Source: an uncultured Collinsella sp. (GTDB taxonomy: Bacteria; Actinomycetota; Coriobacteriia; Coriobacteriales; Coriobacteriaceae). Taken from it: a stretch of 12,355 bases of DNA. The stretch spans positions 1-12,355 of the forward strand of contig UQSC01000050.1 in NCBI GenBank assembly GCA_900543615.1, given 5' to 3'. Position numbers and translations under genes: made by a program. The notes under the pieces were generated by a model. The model was not told where the DNA came from, searched no databases, and saw only the letters and a program-made list of their open reading frames with translations. Shown piece by piece: positions 1-6,974 of the stretch (positions within the stretch are counted from its first letter, which is position 1; each line of letters opens with the position of its first letter).

Positions 1-151
1 CAATGGTATACGGGTGCATCATCGACGTCTTCAATTCAGAAGATATCAGTGCGGAATGTTCTGAAAACTAAGTCCAGCACGGGCCCTGCGGTAACTCGGC
101 AGGGGGAGTGCGATTCCCTGATCGCTCACTTAGTTTAATAAGAAATTGAGC

Positions 152-206
152 GAGGCCGGAGCTTTAGCTCCGGCCTCCCCATATAAGGGCTCGGCAAAGC
201 CGAGCC
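152..206. repeat. Two tandem GC-rich perfect hairpins
   Basis: The first hairpin pairs GAGGCCGGAGC (152-162) with GCTCCGGCCTC (167-177) around the loop TTTA. The second pairs GGCTCGGC (188-195) with GCCGAGCC (199-206) around AAA. Neither is followed by a T-run on the plus strand, so they are not textbook intrinsic terminators, although they could slow or stop transcription arriving from the left. The first stem begins with GAGGCCGG, the same bases that begin the large inverted repeat at 7290. Confidence 0.75.
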
Positions 207-267
207 ACCAAATTTGCATCAGCCCCCAGAACATGTTTGAGAACTGTGCCTGAAGTACGTATTTGCA

Positions 268-392
268 GGCCCCGTATCGGTGTTGCCTCCCGGCGCATTC
301 CGCAGGGGGAGCGATATTTTGCAGCACGAAGTGCGTAGCAAAATATCGCTCATGCCCGAGGACGCGCTGGGAGGCAACACCGATACGGGGCC
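268..392. repeat. 125-nt nested inverted-repeat element (E1)
   Basis: The outer arms 268-291 and 369-392 are perfectly complementary over 24 bp. Inside, GAGCGATATTTTGC (309-322) pairs with GCAAAATATCGCTC (338-351), and GCAC (324-327) pairs with GTGC (331-334) around GAA. Between the stems lie two unpaired-looking boxes, CGCATTCCGCAGG (294-306) and ATGCCCGAGGACG (352-364), which recur in slightly changed form in the element at 7290-7373. There is no open frame of note and no terminal direct repeat that I can see. It may be a REP/MITE-like mobile hairpin or a structured RNA; the sequence does not decide which. Confidence 0.8.
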
Positions 393-429
393 GGACATAT
401 CGATTTACCAGCGCATTTACAAATTCGTA

Positions 430-479
430 AACTTTTTTCAAAAAAGTGCTTGCACAGTTCTCGAATCATAGGTTATTAT
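430..479 (+). promoter_or_regulatory. Promoter of tRNA-Leu with A/T palindrome upstream element
   Basis: A -35 box TTGCAC (450-455) and a -10 box TATTAT (474-479) are 18 bp apart. Immediately upstream is the palindrome ACTTTTTTcAAAAAAGT (431-447), which looks like an UP-element-type A/T tract. The same module occurs before tRNA-Gly at 3904-3927. Transcription should start near 486, about 50 nt before the mature tRNA. Confidence 0.7.
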
Positions 480-536
480 CTTCCTCGTTGAACGCGCGGG
501 TCCAACAAAACGAACCGCGAATCAACAACATAGCAT

Positions 537-626
537 GTCGGAGTGGCGGAATTGGCAGACGCGCTAGCTTGAGGTGCTAGTGACCGCTTTTTGGTCATGC
601 GGGTTCAAGTCCCGCCTCCGACACCA
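537..626 (+). tRNA. tRNA-Leu (anticodon GAG)
   Basis: The acceptor stem GTCGGAG (537-543) pairs with CTCCGAC (616-622); the discriminator is A and CCA is encoded (624-626). The anticodon loop TTGAGGT gives anticodon GAG, reading CUC/CUU. The long variable arm, with TGACC pairing to GGTCA, and the T-loop GGTTCAAGTCCC are typical of class II bacterial tRNA-Leu. Confidence 0.97.
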
Positions 627-637
627 TCGCATTTGAG

Positions 638-659
638 AAGCCTCTTCGGAGGCTTTTTT
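638..659 (+). terminator. Intrinsic terminator after tRNA-Leu
   Basis: AAGCCTC (638-644) pairs with GAGGCTT (649-655) around a stable TTCG tetraloop and runs straight into six T residues. It ends only 26 nt before the ATG of the phosphatase gene. Confidence 0.9.
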
Positions 660-685
660 GTTACCGATAGACGGTGAGGTCCACG

Positions 686-3031
686 ATGGAAACGCTTGAG
701 CGCAACGAGTGGGCAGACGTTGCCCAACTAGTCGAGATCACGAGCGATGCTGTCATCATCTGTGAGCTCGACGGAACCATTCTGCATGTGAATAATCGTT
801 TGCTCGACCTGATGTGCGAGGAACGCGCTGACGTCATCAGCGGTGATGTCAAAGACGTTCTGTACTCGTCTGCCTTTGAGCGCGCGACCGAACATCGCCT
901 GCCGTTTGAGACCGATGGCTCCGAGAGCGAGCTGATGCTCAAGCTGAGCGACGGGTCTTTTATTCCCGTCTTGGTTCGCGCGGGTTCCGTTACGCCTCCG
1001 CGTATCTTTGGACGTCGTGCACCGCGTGTCCTGGTGGCGCTTCACAGCATCGAAGAGCAGTATTCCCACGATCGTCAGCTCAAACGTGCGCTATCGGAGC
1101 TTAGGGTGGCGAATAAACGCCTTTCGGGTACCCTTTCAGTCATTATGAGTACCGTGGGCTCCGATGAGCTCCCCAGCTTGCTCGATACCGTTTTGAATCA
1201 GCTCGTTGGAACGCTCGATGCCTCCGGTGCGGCTATCTATTTTTCCGAGAGCGGCGGCTTTAAGCTCCGCGGTGTTTCTAAGGAGCTTGAGGACAGCTAT
1301 CTGCCCGAGTTTATGCCGTACGGCGCGGGCATTCCGACCTACGTACTTCGCGAGTCGCGTGCCTGTCGCCTGTCGATCCAGCAGGACCTTGAGGGCGACC
1401 GGGTTGCTTCGGGTATGTTCATGGATTTGGACAATCGTTCCAAGCACTTGCTGCGCGTGCAGGATATGCCCCCGTATCGCAGCGAGATCTGTCTTCCTGT
1501 GTTTTACGGCACGCAGGTCCTTGGCGTGTTGGAAGTTGGCTGGAAACGCCCCCAGGCGCCACTTGCCTATGACGTGAACGTGCTCGAGGTCATCTGCGAT
1601 TACCTGTCTATTCAGCTGGTCGGCATGGCGTCGAGCTTACGTTCGCGCCGCACGGCGGAGCTCGGCCGCTCGCTCAATTTGCTGCGCGACGAACTGTTTA
1701 CCTATCTCGATGATCCCGTTGCCGCCTCGCGAGCGGTGTCGACGGAAATCTGCACGGTGCTCAATTGTCATTTCTGCCCCGTGGAGTATGATGCGGGCCT
1801 CGAAACCTATGTCATCGATTTTGAGGGCGGCAGTCGTGTGCCGTTGCCGGGCGATCCGGAGTCGCTCTTCTTTTCCACCACCGCACCAGCTGCGCGTTTG
1901 GGGGTCGCTTCCGATGGTTTTGAGCCGTCGGTGCTGGGCGGTGCGAGTGCTGATGATCTTAAGCATGTGCGCTTGACCCGCGTCGACGAATCCATGCCTA
2001 TGGGCGGATGGTTGAGGGCTCATGGCCTGCCGTGCCAGGGCCTCTATGTCGATTCCGGCTTCGAGGCGGGACGCGTTCGCTCGGAGGGCGGCGGTCGGCG
2101 GAACAACGATGCGATCGTTCCCGCTGATATCGCCAAGGGGCCGACGAGGCGCGCTTTGCTGCTCCGCGATGGCAGCCAAGAACCAATTGACGACCTTGAA
2201 TACGACTACCTGGTGCATCTGGCGCATGACTTTGAGCTGATCTATGAAGGCGAGTCTCAAAAGCGCGAAGAGCGTCATATCGCTCAGACGCTTCAGATTG
2301 GCATGAGAAATTCGCTTGGTGACGTTCCGGGCATTGCAACCGATTCGGTATATCTATCGGCAACGAATTCTGCGTTGGTCGGCGGTGACTTCTATACGCT
2401 TGTCCGACTTCCCGACGATTGCGCCGTTATGATTTTGGGCGATGTATCCGGCAAGGGAATCGAGGCGGCGTCGATGTCGGCGCTCGTCAAGACGGCGCTG
2501 ACGGCCTATGCCTGGGAGGGTGCGGGGCCTGCTCGCATGGCCCGCTCGCTCAACAGCATGCTCATGGGCTTTTCGAGGGTCGAGACGTTCGTGACGGCGT
2601 TTATCGCCAAGATCGATCTTAAAGCGGGTCGCGCAACCTATTGCTCTGCGGGGCATCCTCCCACTATGGTCATTAGGCCGTCGTCGACGCCGCTTGGTGG
2701 CGGTGAAGCCCGAGGCGGAGAAGTGGAGCTCCTTGGGTGCCAATCGGGCGTGATCGGTGCCTTTGAGAGCATGGTGTACGAGACGGGCGTGTTTACGTTC
2801 GCTCCTGGTGACATGCTATTTATGTATACCGACGGAACAATCGAAGCACGTGATCGCTCGGGTGCTTTCTTTGGCGAGCAACGCCTTCGCGACCTTCTGC
2901 TCTCTGTCTCGGGTGAGGGCGTATCGGGAATCTGCGGCAAGGTCTTGGGCGAGCTTGACCGCTTTACCGAGTCGGCGCTGGACGATGACATCGCGCTGGT
3001 TTCCCTTGAGTTTTTACGGGGTCGATCGTAG
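686..3031 (+). CDS. PAS-GAF sensor SpoIIE/RsbU-type PP2C serine phosphatase
   Basis: This 781-residue soluble protein is predicted to dephosphorylate a phosphoserine STAS (anti-anti-sigma) protein in a partner-switching pathway. Residues about 14-120 look like a PAS domain. A coiled linker (about 125-150) is followed by a GAF domain (about 155-312), then a divergent middle region (about 325-520). The C-terminal SpoIIE/PP2C catalytic domain (about 530-777) has its usual motifs: VGGDF at 565-569 and GDVSGKG at 585-591 (metal-binding aspartates), SAGHPP at 654-659, YTDG at 714-717 and DDDIALV at 766-772. There are no membrane segments, so the signal is probably cytosolic (small ligand, redox or light); no cofactor site is evident. 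ATG at 686 is chosen because GAGG (676-679) lies six bases upstream; an in-frame GTG at 674 lacks a ribosome site. Its likely partner gene follows 81 nt downstream. Family assignment is firm; the signal and target are inferred. Confidence 0.93.
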   Translation: METLERNEWADVAQLVEITSDAVIICELDGTILHVNNRLLDLMCEERADVISGDVKDVLYSSAFERATEHRLPFETDGSESELMLKLSDGSFIPVLVRAGSVTPPRIFGRRAPRVLVALHSIEEQYSHDRQLKRALSELRVANKRLSGTLSVIMSTVGSDELPSLLDTVLNQLVGTLDASGAAIYFSESGGFKLRGVSKELEDSYLPEFMPYGAGIPTYVLRESRACRLSIQQDLEGDRVASGMFMDLDNRSKHLLRVQDMPPYRSEICLPVFYGTQVLGVLEVGWKRPQAPLAYDVNVLEVICDYLSIQLVGMASSLRSRRTAELGRSLNLLRDELFTYLDDPVAASRAVSTEICTVLNCHFCPVEYDAGLETYVIDFEGGSRVPLPGDPESLFFSTTAPAARLGVASDGFEPSVLGGASADDLKHVRLTRVDESMPMGGWLRAHGLPCQGLYVDSGFEAGRVRSEGGGRRNNDAIVPADIAKGPTRRALLLRDGSQEPIDDLEYDYLVHLAHDFELIYEGESQKREERHIAQTLQIGMRNSLGDVPGIATDSVYLSATNSALVGGDFYTLVRLPDDCAVMILGDVSGKGIEAASMSALVKTALTAYAWEGAGPARMARSLNSMLMGFSRVETFVTAFIAKIDLKAGRATYCSAGHPPTMVIRPSSTPLGGGEARGGEVELLGCQSGVIGAFESMVYETGVFTFAPGDMLFMYTDGTIEARDRSGAFFGEQRLRDLLLSVSGEGVSGICGKVLGELDRFTESALDDDIALVSLEFLRGRS

Positions 3032-3112
3032 GTCACGACGCCTGACGGGCGAAATCTGCGCGGTTGCAGATACGTGTGCATCGAGCGAGCTCTTTTGGGG
3101 AACCATGGTCGT

Positions 3113-3859
3113 ATGAATGAGTGGAATGACATAGCGGTTTTGACGCCACCGGGCGATATCGACATCGCCTCGGTGCCCGCACTGCGCCGACGGTTGGATA
3201 ATTTGATCGACCGGGGCGTGCGTCGTGTTGTCATCAATTGCCAGGCCGTGGGCTTTATCGACTCGACGGGTTTGGCGTTTTTGCTTACACGTGCTAGAGA
3301 GCTTATGAGGCATGAGGGACTGCTTTCGCTCGTTAACGCCTCCGATGGGGTCGTTCGCTTTTTGGAAATTGCCCGACTTGTCGACATCCTGCATGTCGCG
3401 GGCCCGGCGCGGGAGTCGATTCCCGCCATTCCGGTGGGGGAGTTGCCGCGATGGAGCAAGAGCGTCGAAGTGCAGCGAGGCATCGAGAATCTCCCGTATT
3501 ATCGGCACCGTGTGGCCGAGCTCCTCGAATCGCTTCCCCTGAGGCGTGATGAGCGCTATGACGTCGCATTGGCGTTGGGGGAGGCATTGGGTAACGCGTA
3601 TGACCATGCGGGCGGTGTTGGCTGCATCCTGACGGTTCAGGCCTATGGGGACCGTGTTGTGCTCGAGGTGCTTGATCGGGGCGCTGGCTATTCTATCGAT
3701 GGGGCGAGCGAGCCGGTGGCATCCGAGGAACGCGGACGCGGTATCAAGCTTATGCGCATGCTCGTCGATAACGTGGAGGTTGCCTGTCGCACGGATGGCG
3801 CTGGCACACGCGTTCGGATGGTGAAGCTGTTTAGCTCGGCATTGGAATCGTGCGCATAG
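3113..3859 (+). CDS. STAS anti-anti-sigma domain fused to RsbW/SpoIIAB-like HATPase kinase
   Basis: The 248-residue product combines two partner-switching activities that are usually separate proteins. Residues 1-105 form a STAS domain; FIDSTGL at 48-54 carries the conserved phosphorylatable serine (Ser51). Residues about 120-245 form a GHKL/HATPase_c domain of the serine-kinase anti-sigma type: N-box EALGNAYDH at 157-165, G1 motif DRGAG at 188-192, G2 region ERGRGIKLM at 206-214 and GTRVRM at 231-236. The phosphatase upstream is the natural enzyme to reverse Ser51 phosphorylation. ATG at 3113 is chosen because the STAS fold begins there; GGGGAA (3097-3102) is a modest ribosome site about ten bases upstream. 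An in-frame GTG at 3074 would add 13 unconserved-looking residues. Domain assignment is firm; whether the kinase domain phosphorylates its own STAS half or binds a distant sigma factor is not shown. Confidence 0.9.
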   Translation: MNEWNDIAVLTPPGDIDIASVPALRRRLDNLIDRGVRRVVINCQAVGFIDSTGLAFLLTRARELMRHEGLLSLVNASDGVVRFLEIARLVDILHVAGPARESIPAIPVGELPRWSKSVEVQRGIENLPYYRHRVAELLESLPLRRDERYDVALALGEALGNAYDHAGGVGCILTVQAYGDRVVLEVLDRGAGYSIDGASEPVASEERGRGIKLMRMLVDNVEVACRTDGAGTRVRMVKLFSSALESCA

Positions 3860-3903
3860 CGCCTTGACTTGGCGTTATTTACCTGCATGAACTTGCTTTG
3901 GGC

Positions 3904-3952
3904 AACTTTTTTGAAAAAAGTACTTGCGTCTTTAGGACAACTCGCGTAAATT
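3904..3952 (+). promoter_or_regulatory. Promoter of the tRNA-Gly/tRNA-Val unit
   Basis: A -35 box TTGCGT (3924-3929) and a -10 box TAAATT (3947-3952) are 17 bp apart, preceded by the palindrome ACTTTTTTgAAAAAAGT (3905-3921). The block 3904-3927 differs from 430-453 at two of 24 bases, one of them the palindrome centre. Transcription would start around 3959, a few bases before the mature tRNA-Gly. Confidence 0.7.
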
Positions 3953-3964
3953 AATAACCCGCAA

Positions 3965-4040
3965 GCGGACATGGCTCAGTTGGTAGAGCACAACCTTGCC
4001 AAGGTTGGGGTCGCGGGTTCGAGCCCCGTTGTCCGCTCCA
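3965..4040 (+). tRNA. tRNA-Gly (anticodon GCC)
   Basis: The acceptor stem GCGGACA (3965-3971) pairs with TGTCCGC (4030-4036); the discriminator is T and CCA is encoded (4038-4040). The anticodon stem CAACC/GGTTG holds the loop TTGCCAA, anticodon GCC, reading GGC/GGU. The T-loop GGTTCGAGCCCC is canonical. Confidence 0.97.
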
Positions 4041-4043
4041 TTT

Positions 4044-4118
4044 GGGCGTTTAGCTCAGGGGGAGAGCGCTTCCCTGACACGGAAGAGGTCAGAAGTTCAA
4101 ATCTTCTAACGCCCACCA
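4044..4118 (+). tRNA. tRNA-Val (anticodon GAC)
   Basis: The acceptor stem GGGCGTT (4044-4050) pairs with AACGCCC (4108-4114), discriminator A, encoded CCA (4116-4118). The anticodon stem CTTCC/GGAAG holds the loop CTGACAC, anticodon GAC, reading GUC/GUU. It lies three bases after tRNA-Gly, so the two are almost certainly processed from one transcript. Confidence 0.97.
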
Positions 4119-4126
4119 AATGTTCG

Positions 4127-4163
4127 CAGTCCAGAGGCTTTGCTTCTGGACTGTTTTGTTTTA
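4127..4163 (+). terminator. Intrinsic terminator of the tRNA-Gly/tRNA-Val unit
   Basis: CAGTCCAGAGGC (4127-4138) pairs with GCTTCTGGACTG (4142-4153) over 12 bp with one G-T wobble, around a TTT loop. It is followed by the T-rich tail TTTTGTTTTAT. Confidence 0.93.
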
Positions 4164-4453
4164 TGCCGCCAAACATGCCAGCAAATTTTGATCCAAGGTC
4201 TGTATGCGATGGTCTTCGTATCCCGTAGGGGTGCCGGCAGATTGCATACGTCCTGGCCGAGCGTGACCGCAACATGTTGGTCAAGCATAATCTTTTGGAT
4301 TCTTTTGGCGTGAGTGGCTTGGTTTTAGTAGGATTTGTCAGTGGCTTGACTAAGGGGGTTTTATAGCTGCCATGCAGGTAGCCGTGTTGGTAACGTTTTA
4401 CCGACTTGTCAAATACCCCTCATTTATAATGCGTCTGCAAAATGACTAATTGC
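4164..4453. other. Intergenic region upstream of nrdD, no gene seen
   Basis: I see no gene between the tRNA terminator and the nrdD promoter region. There are small repeats only: AGTGGCTTG at 4313-4321 and again at 4340-4348, and GTATGC (4202-4207) with its complement GCATAC (4244-4249). An operator-like palindrome GTTGGTAA/TTACCGAC (4386-4405, one G-T pair) lies 19 bp before a perfect TATAAT (4425-4430). The best -35 partner for that hexamer (TTGTCA, 4406-4411) is only 13 bp away, so its use as a promoter is doubtful. Confidence 0.5.
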
Positions 4454-4467
4454 TTTGACCTGCTGAA

Positions 4468-4515
4468 ACACTATATGTTGTGTTTGACCTAAAAAAAGAA
4501 TACAGGATATAGATG
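4468..4515 (+). promoter_or_regulatory. Two NrdR-box-like operators over the nrdD promoter
   Basis: ACACTATATGTTGTGT (4468-4483) matches the known NrdR box consensus (roughly ACACWATATRTWGTGT) almost perfectly. A weaker copy, ATACAGGATATAGATG (4500-4515), starts exactly 32 bp later, the roughly three-helical-turn spacing usual for NrdR box pairs. A -35 box TTGACC (4484-4489) and a -10 box TATAGA (4508-4513), 18 bp apart, lie between and within the boxes, so a bound NrdR-ATP/dATP oligomer would block RNA polymerase. The nrdR gene itself is not in the window. Confidence 0.78.
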
Positions 4516-4537
4516 CATCTTTGTCGTATGATAGATG

Positions 4538-4712
4538 GCGGACAGAGAACGAAGACCTTAATTGCCTCTTTTGAACGTGTCCTTGAGCCGCTTGATCGGC
4601 TCCTGGGAATGTCCGCATAGAGGCTTATGGTTTATCGAGAACACAGATTGCGCGACGGCGCCGCAAGACAGGGGCAAGCCCTGCCGGGCATCGTTTGGCT
4701 CTGAAGCGCAAT
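4538..4712 (+). promoter_or_regulatory. Possibly structured 5' leader of nrdD mRNA
   Basis: About 220 nt separate the inferred start of transcription from the nrdD ATG. GCGGACA (4538-4544) pairs with TGTCCGC (4610-4616) and encloses the hairpin GAGCCG/CGGCTC (4585-4590/4597-4602). GCCTCT (4564-4569) can pair with AGAGGC (4619-4624), which would be a pseudoknot. Further on, ATTGCGC (4647-4653) pairs with GCGCAAT (4706-4712) around the hairpin CAGGG/CCCTG (4669-4673/4679-4683). I do not recognise a known riboswitch; no cobalamin-riboswitch signature is visible. Pairing was found by eye only. Confidence 0.4.
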
Positions 4713-4740
4713 GAGGCTACGACGCGAAAGAGGCAAGAGG

Positions 4741-6963
4741 ATGAAGATCATCAAGCGCAGCGGCACCGAGGTTGTCTTTGACATCGATAAGATTGTCAAT
4801 GCCATCCGCGCCGCTAACTTGGAGGTCGAGGAGAGCTCTCGTCTAACCGACCGCCAGGTGGTTTATGCGGCGCAAAACGTCGCCGAGGCATGCGAGAACG
4901 CGGGCCACACCGTTTCGGTCGAGGAGATCCAGGATTTGGTCGAGGACGAGATCATGCGTCTCGACTGCTACGAGGTTGCCCGCCACTACATCATCTATCG
5001 CTATGTTCAGAGCCTGAAGCGCCAGAAGAACACGACCGATGACAAGATCCTGTCGCTGATCGAGTGCAATAACGAAGAGGTCAAGCAGGAGAACTCCAAC
5101 AAGAACCCGACCGTCAACTCCGTTCAGCGCGACTATATGGCTGGCGAGATTTCCAAGGACCTGACCCAGCGCGTGCTGCTGCCTCAGGAGATCGTGGATG
5201 CCCATAATGAGGGTCTGATCCATTTCCACGATTCGGATTACTTTGCCCAGCATATGCACAACTGCGATCTGGTGAACCTGGAGGACATGCTCCAGAACGG
5301 CACTGTTATTTCGGGCACGCTGATTGAGAAGCCGCACAGCTTCTCGACCGCCTGCAATATTGCGACGCAGATTATCGCCCAGGTTGCTTCCTCCCAGTAC
5401 GGCGGCCAGTCCATCTCGCTGACCCATCTTGCCCCCTTTGTTGAGGTGAGCCGTCAAAAGATTCGCGGCGAGGTCGCCCGCGAGCTCGAGGAGCTCGGCG
5501 TTTCCGCATCTCCCGAAAAGGTCCGCGAGGTTGTTGAGGATCGCCTGCGTGACGAGATCCGTCGCGGCGTCCAGACGATTCAGTATCAGGTCGTGACCCT
5601 TATGACCACCAATGGCCAGGCGCCGTTCGTGACGGTCTTTATGTATCTTAACGAGGCCCGTACGCCTCAGGAGAAGCACGACCTTGCCATGATCGTGGAG
5701 GAGACGCTTCGCCAGCGCTACGAGGGCGTTAAGAACGAGGCCGGCGTGTGGATTACCCCGGCATTCCCCAAGCTTATCTATGTACTCGAGGACGATAACG
5801 TTCACGAGGATTCCCCGTACTTCTACCTGACCCAGCTGGCTGCCAAGTGCACCGCCAAGCGCATGGTGCCCGATTACATCTCCGAGAAGAAGATGCGCGA
5901 GCTCAAGCTGTCTAAGGGCGAGACCGCCGGCAACGGCGATTGCTACACCTGCATGGGTTGCCGCAGTTTCCTGACGCCCGACCGTTCGGGCAACGGTTTT
6001 AACAACGTTGCCAACGCGCTGAACTACGACCCGAACAAGCCCAAGTACTATGGTCGCTTTAACCAGGGCGTTGTGACCATCAACCTGCCTGATGTCGCAC
6101 TGAGCTCGCACCAGGATATGGACAAGTTCTGGAAGATCTTCGATGAGCGCCTTGAGCTGTGCCACCGTGCCCTGCTGTGCCGTCATGAGCGCCTGATGGG
6201 TACACTTTCTGACGCCGCGCCGATTCTTTGGCAATACGGCGCCCTGGCGCGTCTGAAGAAGGGCGAGACGATCGACAAGCTGCTCGTGGGCGGATACTCT
6301 ACGATCAGCCTGGGCTATGCCGGCCTGTATGAGTGCGTTAAGTACATGACGGGTCACAGCCACACCGAGAAGGAGGGCACGCCGTTTGCCATGGCCGTCA
6401 TGCAGCACATGAACGACAAGTGCGCCGAGTGGAAGGCCGAAAGCGATATCGACTTCTCGCTGTACGGCACCCCGCTTGAGTCGACGACCTACAAGTTTGC
6501 CAAGTGCCTGCAGCGCCGTTTTGGCATTATCCCGGGCGTGACGGACAAGGGCTACATTACCAACAGCTATCACGTCCATGTGTCCGAGGAGATCGACGCA
6601 TTCGACAAGCTCAAGTTCGAGGGTATGTTCCAGCAGCTTTCGCCGGGCGGTGCCATCTCCTACGTCGAGGTTCCCAACATGCAGGACAACCTCAAGGCTG
6701 TCATTCGCGTGATGCAGTACATCTACGACAACATCATGTACGCCGAGCTCAACACCAAGAGCGACTACTGCCAGGTGTGCGGCTACGACGGTGAGATCAA
6801 GATTGTCGAGGACGATGGCAAGCTGGTGTGGGAGTGCCCCAACTGCGGCAACCGCGACCAGGAGAAGATGAATGTCGCTCGTCGTACGTGCGGCTACATC
6901 GGTACCCAGTTCTGGAACCAGGGTCGAACCGAGGAGATCCGCGACCGCGTGCTGCATCTCTAA
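4741..6963 (+). CDS. nrdD: Anaerobic (class III) ribonucleoside-triphosphate reductase
   Basis: NrdD converts ribonucleoside triphosphates to dNTPs without oxygen, using a glycyl radical. The 740-residue product is close to the family's usual length. Residues 1-95 are an ATP-cone (MKIIKRSGTEVVFDI...), the allosteric activity domain. The catalytic barrel follows: HMHNCDLVNLEDML (171-184) with Cys175, FSTACNIATQ (201-210), and a cysteine-rich loop CYTCMGC (401-407), where the thiyl-radical cysteine is expected. The C-terminal zinc site uses Cys677/Cys680 and Cys699/Cys702, and the radical site RTCGYIG (715-721) places the glycyl radical on Gly718. ATG at 4741 is chosen because AAAGAGG (4727-4733) is seven bases upstream and the ATP-cone starts there; the ATG at 4711 would add ten basic residues and lies in the leader. 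It needs NrdG, encoded 425 nt downstream. NrdR-like boxes indicate dATP-responsive repression. Confidence 0.98.
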   Translation: MKIIKRSGTEVVFDIDKIVNAIRAANLEVEESSRLTDRQVVYAAQNVAEACENAGHTVSVEEIQDLVEDEIMRLDCYEVARHYIIYRYVQSLKRQKNTTDDKILSLIECNNEEVKQENSNKNPTVNSVQRDYMAGEISKDLTQRVLLPQEIVDAHNEGLIHFHDSDYFAQHMHNCDLVNLEDMLQNGTVISGTLIEKPHSFSTACNIATQIIAQVASSQYGGQSISLTHLAPFVEVSRQKIRGEVARELEELGVSASPEKVREVVEDRLRDEIRRGVQTIQYQVVTLMTTNGQAPFVTVFMYLNEARTPQEKHDLAMIVEETLRQRYEGVKNEAGVWITPAFPKLIYVLEDDNVHEDSPYFYLTQLAAKCTAKRMVPDYISEKKMRELKLSKGETAGNGDCYTCMGCRSFLTPDRSGNGFNNVANALNYDPNKPKYYGRFNQGVVTINLPDVALSSHQDMDKFWKIFDERLELCHRALLCRHERLMGTLSDAAPILWQYGALARLKKGETIDKLLVGGYSTISLGYAGLYECVKYMTGHSHTEKEGTPFAMAVMQHMNDKCAEWKAESDIDFSLYGTPLESTTYKFAKCLQRRFGIIPGVTDKGYITNSYHVHVSEEIDAFDKLKFEGMFQQLSPGGAISYVEVPNMQDNLKAVIRVMQYIYDNIMYAELNTKSDYCQVCGYDGEIKIVEDDGKLVWECPNCGNRDQEKMNVARRTCGYIGTQFWNQGRTEEIRDRVLHL

Positions 6964-6974
6964 TAACCATCCCA

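Larger units (their letters stand above)
1..430. other. Intergenic region rich in hairpins, no supported gene
   Basis: No convincing gene lies here. A short frame from position 3 to a stop at 69-71 could be the last codons of a gene beginning left of the window, but its only ATG sits at the edge and nothing in it is recognisable. From 77 onward the DNA is packed with inverted repeats: GCAC(77-80)/GTGC(108-111) enclosing CCCTGC(84-89)/GCAGGG(99-104), TCGCTC(122-127)/GAGCGA(148-153), the hairpins at 152-177 and 188-206, and the 268-392 element, listed separately. Confidence 0.6.

Noticed and set aside
3..71. Short frame ending in TAA at 69-71 as the 3' end of a gene
   Set aside because: It reads plausibly, but only 22 codons are visible, the ATG coincides with the window edge and no family can be recognised.
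268..392. CRISPR array or retron-type RNA
   Set aside because: There are no regularly spaced direct repeats and no cas or reverse transcriptase gene in the window; the structure is a single nested inverted repeat.
130..441. 103-residue minus-strand frame across the 268-392 element
   Set aside because: It runs through inverted repeats, has no ribosome site or recognisable motif, and is explained by the palindromic structure.
3858..3876. AGCGCC/GGCGTT hairpin as terminator of the STAS-kinase gene
   Set aside because: Only six pairs including a G-T, overlapping the stop codon, without a proper T-run.
3971..4284. Frames across the tRNA-Gly/tRNA-Val genes on both strands
   Set aside because: They translate tRNA sequence, a common false-gene source.
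4538..4740. Cobalamin riboswitch before nrdD
   Set aside because: The conserved B12-box and core motifs are absent.
4843..6957. 704-residue minus-strand frame opposite nrdD
   Set aside because: It is a shadow frame caused by biased codon use; the plus-strand NrdD has all family motifs, whereas this frame is a hydrophobic low-information translation.
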